A stretch of DNA of 60,086 nt from assembly GCA_046152925.1 (NCBI GenBank), contig JBJXFX010000096.1, positions 1-60,086 of the forward strand, read 5' to 3'. The translations under genes and the position numbers were made by a program. A model generated the notes under the pieces. It was given only the letters and a program-made list of their open reading frames with translations. It had not been told where the DNA came from and made no database searches. Source of the DNA: CAMAUF01 sp046152925 (GTDB lineage: Bacteria > Chloroflexota > Dehalococcoidia > Tepidiformales > Tepidiformaceae). Each line of letters begins with the position of its first letter. The first letter of the stretch is position 1. Shown here in pieces: positions 1-9,108 of this stretch.

Positions 1-1157
1 TCGCTCCCTCCAACCTCAACCGTGACGACACGGGCAGTCCGAAGTCCGCCGACTTCGGCGGTTATCGCCGCGCCCGCATCTCCAGCCAGTGCCTCAAGCG
101 CGCGATTCGAGACCAGTTCAAGGCAGCACTTCCGAAAGGCACAGCGTACCCGCATGGCGATGTCGCGGGCCGTTCAAAACGACTGAGAGAGATCGCAGCT
201 CGCTTCATCGCTGACTCTGGCCACGATCCTGAAGAGTCCGCACAGGTGTTCGACGCCGCGATGGGCGGGCTGGGCATCCTCTCTGAGGTCCGGGGCGAGG
301 GAGAGAGCGCCGAGACGCTCACCGAGGTACTGATTTACGCCGATGAGGGACAGCTGCGGAAGTTCGCGGAGGTCTGCCATCAGGAATTCGACCCAATCCG
401 GGAGGCCTACCAGAAGGTCTGGGCCAAAGCCAAGAACAAGAAGCCTGCGAAGGAGGCCGCCAAGAAGGCGCTCAGTGAGCCCCTGAAGAAGCGCCTCGCT
501 GACGCATTGAACGGAGCGCGCTCGGCCGACCTCGCCCTCTTCGGACGGATGCTCGCGGACTTGCCGGAACGCAACATCGACGCCGCCAGCCAGGTCGCCC
601 ACGCACTCTCGACCCACGAAGTCGGCATCCGGGAGTTCGACTACTACACCGCCGTCGACGACAACAAGCCGGAGGACAACGCCGGCGCGGACATGATCGG
701 CCAGGTCGAGTTCAACTCGGCCTGCTACTACCGCTACGCCAACATCGACCTCAAGCAGCTCCTCGCAAACCTCGGGGGCGATGTCGAGCTCGCCCGCAAG
801 ACCGTCGAGGCGTTCCTCCTCGCCAACCGCGATGCCGAGCCCACCGGCAAGCAGAACAGCTTCGCCGCGCGCAACAAGCCGTCCTTCGTGTTCGCCGTCG
901 TCCGCGACTCGGGCTTTTGGTCGCTCGCAAACGCCTTCGCCCGCCCTGTGCGCGACGAAGACCTCGTCGGCGGCTCGGTCGAGCGGCTCGGCAAGCACTG
1001 GCACGACCTCGTCGCGATGTACGACGCGCCCGCGGGGCTGACGACGGCGTGGTGCGCCCTCGGCGATGCGGGCGAAGGGCTCCTTCCCGGCCGCGTGCGC
1101 AGCCACCGCGAGCTGGTCGATACCGTGCTCGCGGCGGTCCGCTTCGAGGGGGCCTAA
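1..1157 (+). CDS. cas7e: Cas7e (Cse4/CasC), type I-E Cascade backbone, 5' truncated by window
   Basis: Backbone subunit of the type I-E surveillance complex, which in this family polymerises along the crRNA spacer. The frame is open from base 3 with no start codon, leaving 384 codons visible; roughly 15 N-terminal residues should lie left of the window. The first visible residues read PSNLNRDDTG followed by FGGYRRARISSQCLKRAIR, the characteristic opening of Cas7e. The TAA stop (1155-1157) is two bases before the cas5e start, so the genes are co-transcribed. The partners cas3, cas8e and cas11 expected upstream are outside the window. Identification is firm; only the start is unknown. Confidence 0.95.
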   Translation, partial: APSNLNRDDTGSPKSADFGGYRRARISSQCLKRAIRDQFKAALPKGTAYPHGDVAGRSKRLREIAARFIADSGHDPEESAQVFDAAMGGLGILSEVRGEGESAETLTEVLIYADEGQLRKFAEVCHQEFDPIREAYQKVWAKAKNKKPAKEAAKKALSEPLKKRLADALNGARSADLALFGRMLADLPERNIDAASQVAHALSTHEVGIREFDYYTAVDDNKPEDNAGADMIGQVEFNSACYYRYANIDLKQLLANLGGDVELARKTVEAFLLANRDAEPTGKQNSFAARNKPSFVFAVVRDSGFWSLANAFARPVRDEDLVGGSVERLGKHWHDLVAMYDAPAGLTTAWCALGDAGEGLLPGRVRSHRELVDTVLAAVRFEGA

Positions 1158-1159
1158 CT

Positions 1160-1894
1160 GTGGCCATCCTCCTCATCCGGCTCTGCGGCCCCATGCAGTC
1201 CTGGGGCACGCGGAGCCGCTGGTCCGAGCGCGACACGGAGCTCGAACCCACGCTCAGCGGCGTCACCGGGCTGATTTGCGCGGCGATGGGCCACCAGCGC
1301 GACCTCGACCTGCCGCCCGCGCTGCTCGACTCCGGCTATGACCTCGGCGTCCGCGTCCTGCGCGAGGGCACGCCCGCCAACGACTACCACACGGCCGGCG
1401 GCGGCTATCCGAAGGGGCAGGGCGTGGCCCGCGCCGACGGCGGCCGGCTCGATAACGCCGTCCTTTCGAACCGGCAGTACCTGGCCGACGCCGACTTCCT
1501 CTGCGGCCTCGTCCACCCCGACGGGGGGTTCCTCGGCGAGGTCGAGGCGGCGCTCAAGGCGCCCGTCTGGCAGCTCTACCTCGGCCGGAAGGCGTTCGTC
1601 CCGTCGGTCCCGATCTGGCTGGGCAAGGCCCGGCCGGGGCTGCGCGAAGGCGGGCGCGACGAGCTCAAGGCCATCCTGAGCGGCGAAGACCCGCCACCCA
1701 TCCCCGGGGACGAGCGCCGTCGCGAGCGTCGCCTGGGGCGGGGGCACGAACGGTTCGTGCTCCCCGCGTCGTCCGAGACGAGCTCCGAGTCGCGCTGGGA
1801 CCGCCCCCAAGCGGACTCATTCCGTTCGCGTCGCTTTCGGGTCCGCTATGTGCGGACCTCGTTCGAGCCAAGCAAGGAGGCTTCGCATGCCTGA
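1160..1894 (+). CDS. cas5e: Cas5e (CasD), Cascade subunit
   Basis: Cascade subunit that caps the 5' handle of the crRNA. The GTG start at 1160 follows the cas7e stop by two bases and gives 244 aa. The N-terminus reads AILLIRLCGPMQSWGTRSRW and is followed by RDTELEPTLSGVTGLICAAMG, both typical of Cas5e. The C-terminal SRRFRVRYVRT matches the family's closing strand. An Arg/Ser-rich stretch of about 35 residues before it (near residues 180-215) looks like an inserted surface loop. The same frame stays open upstream into cas7e, but a start there would overlap cas7e without any family match, so the internal GTG was chosen. Overlaps cas6e by 8 bases. Confidence 0.93.
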   Translation: MAILLIRLCGPMQSWGTRSRWSERDTELEPTLSGVTGLICAAMGHQRDLDLPPALLDSGYDLGVRVLREGTPANDYHTAGGGYPKGQGVARADGGRLDNAVLSNRQYLADADFLCGLVHPDGGFLGEVEAALKAPVWQLYLGRKAFVPSVPIWLGKARPGLREGGRDELKAILSGEDPPPIPGDERRRERRLGRGHERFVLPASSETSSESRWDRPQADSFRSRRFRVRYVRTSFEPSKEASHA

Positions 1895-2624
1895 CCTCTT
1901 CCTCTCCCGCCTCACGCTGAACCTGCGCAGCCGCGACACGCAGCGGCTGCTCGGGGATTGCCACGCGATGCACCGGCTGGTGATGTCGGGCTTCCCGGAC
2001 GTGCCGGAAGGCCCGGCGCGTCAAGCGCTCGGCGTCCTCTACCGCGTGGAGGAGCGCCCCGAACGCCACAGCGCGCAGGTGTTCATCCAATCGGCCCAGG
2101 CCCCAGCCTGGGCCTTCGAAACGCGTGATATCGGCGTCGAGGGGCCGCGAAGCCTCGACCCGCTGCTCGCCAAGGTGGCCGCCGGTGCGCGGTTTCGCTT
2201 CCGGCTGCGCGCCAACCCGACGCGCCGGGTGCACGAGCGTTCGGCGCAGGGCCCGGAGGCGCGCGAGCAGGCGAGCGCCGTTGGCAAACGCGTCCCGCTT
2301 CGCCGGGAGGATGACCGCCTCGCCTGGCTCGCTCGCAAGGGCGAGGACGCCGGCTTCGCGCTGCTCACGGTCACCGTCTCGGGTGGCGTCGACGCGGAAT
2401 CCCGGACGTCGGCGTCGGCGTCGAACGCCCGCGCGGACCCAGGTGAGCGGCTGCGCGGCCGCCAGGGGTTCGAGGGCGGCGTCCGCAACCTGGACTTCGA
2501 AAGCTGCCTCTTCGAGGGCGTGCTCGAGGTCCGGGATTCGGGCAGGCTCGCCGCCGCCGTGCGGGCCGGCGTTGGCCCGGCGAAGGCGTTCGGGATGGGC
2601 CTGCTCTCCTTGGCGCCCGTGTAG
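1887..2624 (+). CDS. cas6e: Cas6e (CasE/Cse3), crRNA-processing endoribonuclease
   Basis: Endoribonuclease that cuts the pre-crRNA at the base of each repeat hairpin and stays bound to the 3' handle. The ATG at 1887 overlaps the end of cas5e and gives 245 aa. The CHAMHRLVM segment carries His26, at the position of the catalytic His of Thermus Cas6e. The C-terminal GVGPAKAFGMGLLSL is the glycine-rich loop of RAMP-fold Cas6 proteins. The substrate is visible in the adjacent array, whose repeats form a 6-bp CCCCAC/GTGGGG stem. Assignment rests on motif, length and operon position and is firm. Confidence 0.93.
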   Translation: MPDLFLSRLTLNLRSRDTQRLLGDCHAMHRLVMSGFPDVPEGPARQALGVLYRVEERPERHSAQVFIQSAQAPAWAFETRDIGVEGPRSLDPLLAKVAAGARFRFRLRANPTRRVHERSAQGPEAREQASAVGKRVPLRREDDRLAWLARKGEDAGFALLTVTVSGGVDAESRTSASASNARADPGERLRGRQGFEGGVRNLDFESCLFEGVLEVRDSGRLAAAVRAGVGPAKAFGMGLLSLAPV

Positions 2625-2632
2625 GGAATGCC

Positions 2633-3622
2633 ATGATCAACCTGCGGACGCTGCCGAAAGTCCGCGATAGCTGGTCGTACCTCTACGTCGACCGCTGCCG
2701 GGTCGACCGCGAGGCGAAGGCGATCGCGGTACACGACGAGCGGGGCAAGGTGCCGGTGCCCTGCGCCTCGCTCGGCCTCTTGATGCTTGGGCCGGGGACG
2801 ACGATCACCCACGCCGCCGTCCAGACGCTCGCCGAGAACGGCTGCCTCGTCGCCTGGGTCGGCGAAAGCGGCGTGCGGATGTATGCGACGGGCCTGGGCG
2901 AGACACGTTCGTCCCGCCGGCTCGCCCACCAATCGAGGATGTTCGCCGACCCGACGACGCACCTCGAAACCGTCGTCCGCCTCTACCGGATGCGGTTCGG
3001 GAATGAGCCGATCGGCGACTATGGGACGCTCCAACAGCTGCGCGGGCGCGAAGGGATCCGCGTCCGCGCAGCCTATGAACGGGCGGCGAAGGTCTATGGC
3101 GTGACCTGGCGGGGCCGCGCCTATAAGGCGAGCGAATGGACCAACGCCGACCCGGTGAACCGGGCGCTTTCGGCGGCCAACAGCTGCCTCTATGGCGTCT
3201 GCCACGCCGCGATCGTCGCCGCCGGGTATACGCCGGCGCTCGGCTTCATCCACAGCGGCAAGATGCTCTCGTTCGTCTACGACATCGCCGACCTCTACAA
3301 GACGGAAATCGGCATCCCGGCGGCGTTCCGGGCAGCGGCGGAGGGGCCTACGAACATCGAGTCGCGCACCCGCGCGTACTGTCGCGACCTGTTTTACCGG
3401 CGGCGGCTGCTTTCGCGGATCGTCCCGGACATCAGCAAGGCGCTCGCCGACGAGCCCCAGGAGGCGACGGCGCTCGAAGTGCGGACCGACACGGGCGAGC
3501 TCGTGCCGGCCTGGTTGTGGGACCCGGATGGCGACCGGCCCGGCGGCACCAACTACGCCGACGCGGGCGACGCGCCGGAAGCGGCCGATCCCGCGGACGA
3601 CCCGGACGGAGGTTGGCGATGA
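2633..3622 (+). CDS. cas1e: Cas1e, CRISPR spacer integrase
   Basis: Integrase of the Cas1-Cas2 adaptation complex. 329 aa, ATG start 9 bp after cas6e. The metal-binding triad is intact: Glu140 in RGREGIRVR, His207 in GFIHSGK and Asp220 in YDIADLYK, matching Glu141/His208/Asp221 of E. coli Cas1. The C-terminal 50 or so residues after the EVRTDTGELVPAWLWD block form an Asp/Pro-rich tail typical of I-E Cas1. The stop overlaps the cas2 start (ATGA, 3619-3622), so adaptation genes are translationally coupled. Intact catalytic residues suggest the locus can still acquire spacers. Confidence 0.96.
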   Translation: MINLRTLPKVRDSWSYLYVDRCRVDREAKAIAVHDERGKVPVPCASLGLLMLGPGTTITHAAVQTLAENGCLVAWVGESGVRMYATGLGETRSSRRLAHQSRMFADPTTHLETVVRLYRMRFGNEPIGDYGTLQQLRGREGIRVRAAYERAAKVYGVTWRGRAYKASEWTNADPVNRALSAANSCLYGVCHAAIVAAGYTPALGFIHSGKMLSFVYDIADLYKTEIGIPAAFRAAAEGPTNIESRTRAYCRDLFYRRRLLSRIVPDISKALADEPQEATALEVRTDTGELVPAWLWDPDGDRPGGTNYADAGDAPEAADPADDPDGGWR

Positions 3623-3900
3623 TCGTCGTCGTCCTAGAGCGGGTGCCGGTGGGGCTGCGGGGCGAACTGACGCGCTGGCTGTTGGAGCTGCGCGCGGGGG
3701 TGTTCGTCGGGACGGTGAACGCGCTGGTGCGGGACTTGCTCTGGGAGCAGGTGTGTCAGAAAGCAGAGGGGGGCTCAGCCGTCCTCGTCTTCAACACGGA
3801 CAACGAACAGGGGTTCACGTTCCGTCTGTGGGGGGCGCCGAGCTATTGGCCGGAGGAGTTTGAGGGGTTGTTGCTGACGCGCCGTCCGTTGAAGGGGTGA
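3619..3900 (+). CDS. cas2e: Cas2e, adaptation complex subunit
   Basis: Structural partner of Cas1e in spacer integration. 93 aa, ATG in the ATGA overlap with cas1e. The opening MIVVVLERVPVGLRGELTRW and the later GVFVGTVNALVRDLLWEQV are the standard Cas2e blocks, and the C-terminal GFTFRLWG is typical of the I-E branch. It is shorter at the C-terminus than Cas2-DnaQ fusions. The first CRISPR repeat begins only 55 bp after its stop, so the leader is immediately downstream and may extend into the 3' end of this gene. Confidence 0.94.
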   Translation: MIVVVLERVPVGLRGELTRWLLELRAGVFVGTVNALVRDLLWEQVCQKAEGGSAVLVFNTDNEQGFTFRLWGAPSYWPEEFEGLLLTRRPLKG

Positions 3901-3955
3901 GGGGGCTTGAGCGGGGTGGCGTGTGTGGTGTTGTGGGGTTAATGTCGGGTGCAGT
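3901..3955 (+). promoter_or_regulatory. CRISPR leader, short and G-rich
   Basis: The 55 bp between the cas2e stop and the first repeat. It is the leader side because the repeat orientation (CCCCAC arm first, AACCG last) matches transcribed I-E repeats and the opposite end of the array carries the degenerate repeat. It contains runs GGGGG (3901-3905), GGGG (3913-3916) and GGGG (3935-3938) plus a GT-rich stretch. A weak -10-like TAATGT lies at 3940-3945 with no good -35, so array transcription may also start inside cas2e. Confidence 0.6.
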
Positions 3956-6900
3956 CTGGTCCCCACGCATGTGGGGGTGAACCGTGAAGGTGCAAGGAGC
4001 GATCCTGAAAGCGGCCCTGGTCCCCACGCATGTGGGGGTGAACCTGGTCATTCCTACCGGCTTACCACTAGAAGGGACTGGTCCCCACGCATGTGGGGGT
4101 GAACCGGCCCGAAGATGATCCACAGTGGCCCGGTATGGCTGGTCCCCACGCATGTGGGGGTGAACCGGGGTGGCGTGATGCCAACGTGTGCCGAGTGCGC
4201 TGGTCCCCACGCATGTGGGGGTGAACCGGGCAGACGTTTGCTCTCCCCATCCCGTCCCCTCTGGTCCCCACGCATGTGGGGGTGAACCGTACGGCCGGCA
4301 GAACTGGGCAGCCGTATCGCCTGGTCCCCACGCATGTGGGGGTGAACCGCGCGCCAAGCAGCCTTCGTGCAGGAAGTTGCCCTGGTCCCCACGCATGTGG
4401 GGGTGAACCGTGGAATGGGACGGCGCTAAGGACGACTGCGTCCTGGTCCCCACGCATGTGGGGGTGAACCGGCTGTCTGGATCACTGGCCAGCGCTCCCA
4501 AGTCTGGTCCCCACGCATGTGGGGGTGAACCGGGGGCCTCCTCTCTCCCACGTGACGTGCGATACTGGTCCCCACGCATGTGGGGGTGAACCGCGCCTGG
4601 CGCTGCTCCATCGCTGTGCGCCGGTCTGGTCCCCACGCATGTGGGGGTGAACCGAACAGCTGGTACTCGGTTTCCCGCACGTAGGGCTGGTCCCCACGCA
4701 TGTGGGGGTGAACCGGGCTTGCGTCCCGAAACCGTGCGCGCGATTTTCTGGTCCCCACGCATGTGGGGGTGAACCGGCCGATGCGGCCCCGACTCCGGGC
4801 GCCGACGGCTGGTCCCCACGCATGTGGGGGTGAACCAGCGTCATTAATTCTTAATGGAAAACCTGCCGTTCTGGTCCCCACGCATGTGGGGGTGAACCGA
4901 AGCGCGCCCGGCGTTCCTTAAGCACGGCATCCTGGTCCCCACGCATGTGGGGGTGAACCGTTGCCCGCCATCTTCTGCGCTCGCTGGCGCCACTGGTCCC
5001 CACGCATGTGGGGGTGAACCGTTCTGGGGCCGCCAGTTGCCGCCCGCCGTCTCCTGGTCCCCACGCATGTGGGGGTGAACCGGCGCGGCCCTTCGACATC
5101 GCGTGGGCGCGCTCCTGGTCCCCACGCATGTGGGGGTGAACCGAGATCAGCATCGGCATGGCCGACACCGCGTACCTGGTCCCCACGCATGTGGGGGTGA
5201 ACCGGCAACGTCCTGCGCTACGGCAACATTCCGACCCTGGTCCCCACGCATGTGGGGGTGAACCGGCGCGGCGATCGCGGAGGACTTCTATGGCGGGCTG
5301 GTCCCCACGCATGTGGGGGTGAACCGGACTCGTCGTTCCTGCGCGCGCTGGCGGACGACTGGTCCCCACGCATGTGGGGGTGAACCGACCAAACCTGACC
5401 ACGACACAGCGATGCAGTGCTGGTCCCCACGCATGTGGGGGTGAACCGTCCAGACGTTCTTGCCGCCCGCTTCTGGCGCGCTGGTCCCCACGCATGTGGG
5501 GGTGAACCGCCGTGGCAGCCGACCCATCCGCGCCACGCCTACTGGTCCCCACGCATGTGGGGGTGAACCGCTGGTCGGGGCCAACAAGCGCCCCGAGGCC
5601 GACTGGTCCCCACGCATGTGGGGGTGAACCGCGGCTCGCGCAGGTCTCGGCGGTCGCGACGGGCTGGTCCCCACGCATGTGGGGGTGAACCATAGGCAAC
5701 ACCGGCGCGCTCAGCGGCTCGAGCGCTGGTCCCCACGCATGTGGGGGTGAACCGCTGACCCATATGTCCGTTTGGGACGTGATTCCTGGTCCCCACGCAT
5801 GTGGGGGTGAACCGTGGTACGAGGCGCACACCAAACACACTCAGCCCTGGTCCCCACGCATGTGGGGGTGAACCGGCCGTGCTCACGCGGGCGTTGAGGT
5901 AGACGGCCTGGTCCCCACGCATGTGGGGGTGAACCGCCAGTTCATACCGGAGTATGGTCGGCGAGTGACTGGTCCCCACGCATGTGGGGGTGAACCGGCG
6001 TCGTTGCTCCGTGCGAAGGGGCCGAAGTCCTGGTCCCCACGCATGTGGGGGTGAACCGCGAGACGGCGTCCTCCAGCGGCGCGTACTCGACTGGTCCCCA
6101 CGCATGTGGGGGTGAACCGGACGACCTGAAGACAGGGCTCTACGACGACGACTGGTCCCCACGCATGTGGGGGTGAACCGGGGGCCGACCACGGGCCGAC
6201 CACGGGCCGACCACTGGTCCCCACGCATGTGGGGGTGAACCGTCGTCGCTGTTGAGGCCGGACGTTACCGACGGCTGGTCCCCACGCATGTGGGGGTGAA
6301 CCTACGCCGTCATCGACGCCGCCGGCTCGGGCGATCTGGTCCCCACGCATGTGGGGGTGAACCGTATTGCGAGGCCCAGCTCGGACGCGTGAGCGGCTGG
6401 TCCCCACGCATGTGGGGGTGAACCGTAGCGGATCGGCGTGCCAGCATCGATCCGCGCCTGGTCCCCACGCATGTGGGGGTGAACCGGCGTTCAGGACGAG
6501 GAAGACGGCGGAAGTCGTCTGGTCCCCACGCATGTGGGGGTGAACCGGGCGATGCGCGCGCCCTTCTGCGCTGTCGCTACTGGTCCCCACGCATGTGGGG
6601 GTGAACCGGCGTGGCCGCGATGTCCACGCCCGGCGCGACGCTGGTCCCCACGCATGTGGGGGTGAACCGTGAGCTTGCGAAGGCTGGTCGGTCCACAAAC
6701 CCTGGTCCCCACGCATGTGGGGGTGAACCGGTCGGGCGCTTGTTGGCCGAACGGCAGCTCGGCTGGTCCCCACGCATGTGGGGGTGAACCGAGGTGAGGA
6801 TCAGCGGCCACGCTGGCCAGGACCTGGTCCCCACGCATGTGGGGGTGAACCGCGCACCCGCATGAAGTTTGGGTTGACGCGCCCCTGGTCCCCACGCATG

Positions 6901-9048
6901 TGGGGTTGAACCGTCGTGACCGAGATCGCCAAGATCGAGGCCGACCTGGTCCCCACGCATGTGGGGGTGAACCGACCATCCGAGAAGATGCGAAGATCGT
7001 GGTGTGCTGGTCCCCACGCATGTGGGGGTGAACCGGCCGTGACGCCATAGGCCGCCAGCTTGGCGCACTGGTCCCCACGCATGTGGGGGTGAACCGGGGT
7101 ACGGCAAGGACAGCAGTTTGGGCCATTCCTGGTCCCCACGCAGGTGGGGGTGAACCGAATCTCCCACGGGCGGGCGCCGCGACGCTGACCTGGTCCCCAC
7201 GCATGTGGGGGTGAACCGCATTTTGGTTTCCCAACCAACCCGAACCGGCCCTGGTCCCCACACATGTGGGGGTGAACCGGGGGCAAGGAATGAAGGAGTC
7301 AGCAATCCTCGCTGGTCCCCACGCATGTGGGGGTGAACCGTCGGTCCACCTGATCTAGATACTCCCCCGGGCCTGGTCCCCACGCATGTGGGGGTGAACC
7401 GCGGAGCGCCGCTTCGAGGCTGGCCAGCCCGGCCTGGTCCCCACGCATGTGGGGGTGAACCGTAGCCAGATTTGCCAGGGGCAGCTTCTACGATCTGGTC
7501 CCCACGCATGTGGGGGTGAACCGGCACTCGTGGAAGCCTGGTCGACAGGCCAGGCCTGGTCCCCACGCATGTGGGGGTGAACCGGCGACGCCGGCGACGC
7601 CCGAATGACCGCTGACCTGGTCCCCACGCATGTGGGGGTGAACCGGAAGCGTTGCGGCATTTCGGCAACGAGCCGGACTGGTCCCCACGCATGTGGGGGT
7701 GAACCGTGGACGCTCTAAACACGGGCATCATCCACGGACTGGTCCCCACGCATGTGGGGGTGAACCGACACCCTCGACTTCGAGGCCATCGCGTGGGCAC
7801 TGGTCCCCACGCATGTGGGGGTGAACCGGTTGCGACCACCAAGGTTGCGACGACGACGGACTGGTCCCCACGCATGTGGGGGTGAACCGCCGAGATAGTC
7901 GGCGGCCCGGCCGTAACTGCGCTGGTCCCCACGCATGTGGGGGTGAACCTCCGTCCACCGCCGACGCTGAAGTTGACGACCCCTGGTCCCCACGCATGTG
8001 GGGGTGAACCGAGGGCGGCGGCGGCCAGCGTGACGAAGCCCCACTGGTCCCCACGCATGTGGGGGTGAACCATGGGACGGCGGCAGCGGTCACAAGGAGG
8101 TCACCTGGTCCCCACGCATGTGGGGGTGAACCGAAGGCAGAGAAGGTCTTCGGCGACCAGATCGGCTGGTCCCCACGCATGTGGGGGTGAACCGCAGTCA
8201 GACGAGCTAGCCGCGTCCACCCCCAACTGGTCCCCACGCATGTGGGGGTGAACCGTAGCGGTTGTTGCTCCCCTCCGGCTACGTCCTCTGGTCCCCACGC
8301 ATGTGGGGGTGAACCGCCTAGCCGCCTATAGGTTAAGGTAAAGGCACCCTGGTCCCCACGCATGTGGGGGTGAACCGCCCTCACGGCTCACCATCACCAT
8401 CCAGGACGCCTGGTCCCCACGCATGTGGGGGTGAACCGTGCCCTTCATTCCTTCGCCCCTTTCAGAGGGACTGGTCCCCACGCATGTGGGGGTGAACCGA
8501 TGGTACGTGCTTTGTCGCGTTCATCTTTAGTCTGGTCCCCACGCATGTGGGGGTGAACCGTACCATCGCTAATACCCGCAGCGATACCCTCGCTGGTCCC
8601 CACGCATGTGGGGGTGAACCGTCCTCGCGGAAGTTGCAGTAGAACACCCTCGCCTGGTCCCCACGCATGTGGGGGTGAACCGTCCTCGCGGAAGTTGCAG
8701 TAGAACACCCTCGCCTGGTCCCCACGCATGTGGGGGTGAACCGGCAGCCCCCGAATCTTTCGGAGGAGCAGAAGTCTGGTCCCCACGCATGTGGGGGTGA
8801 ACCGCGGTTGATCATCTTGAGCGGGCGAGTGTTGGGCTGGTCCCCACGCATGTGGGGGTGAACCGTTGTTTTCCATTTCCGAGCCCCCTTGGTTGATCTG
8901 GTCCCCACGCATGTGGGGGTGAACCGGCTCCCAGCCCACCTACGGATCGCACCACCCACTGGTCCCCACGCATGTGGGGGTGAACCGCCGAAGCCGCGCT
9001 GCGACCGCGCCACGGGCTCCTGGTCCCTACGCATGTGGGGGTGAACCT
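3956..9048 (+). CRISPR. Type I-E CRISPR array, 84 repeats and 83 spacers
   Basis: I located each repeat individually. There are 84 copies of a 29-nt repeat starting CTGGTCCCCACGCAT and ending GTGGGGGTGAACCG, the first at 3956 and the last at 9020. The stem CCCCAC/GTGGGG has a GCAT loop. Spacers are 32 nt except 31 nt after repeats 6 and 30, and 33 nt after repeats 15, 29 and 37. The terminal repeat (9020-9048) has a C-to-T change and ends in T, so it is leader-distal. Internal variants occur at 6885 (GGGGGTG to GGGGTTG), 7129 (CATG to CAGG) and 7251 (CGCAT to CACAT). Base 29 is G in all but seven repeats. Spacer 8622-8653 is repeated exactly at 8683-8714. Confidence 0.99.
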
Positions 9049-9073
9049 GCGCCTCACCGGAACGGCCGGCGGG

Positions 9074-9102
9074 TTGACTCGCTCGCCCTTCGCCCGAAGA
9101 AT
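9074..9102 (+). promoter_or_regulatory. Candidate comM promoter, leaderless geometry
   Basis: TTGACT at 9074-9079, a 17-bp spacer, then AAGAAT at 9097-9102. The -10 ends six bases before the ATG at 9109, so transcription would begin at or next to the start codon. It lies in the 60 bp between the last CRISPR repeat and comM, and is the only promoter-like signal there. No Shine-Dalgarno sequence precedes the ATG, which fits a leaderless transcript. Confidence 0.45.
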
Positions 9103-9108
9103 CGCCCC

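Noticed and set aside
1154..3253. - strand frames opposite cas5e, cas6e and cas1e
   Set aside because: Antisense shadows of strongly supported cas genes.
3815..9034. Many long - strand open frames with repeated VHPHMRGDQ, GSPPHAWGP and RFTPTCVGT
   Set aside because: They are translations of the antisense strand of the CRISPR repeats. The three-peptide cycle reflects the 61-bp period, and there are no starts with ribosome sites or independent coding signal.
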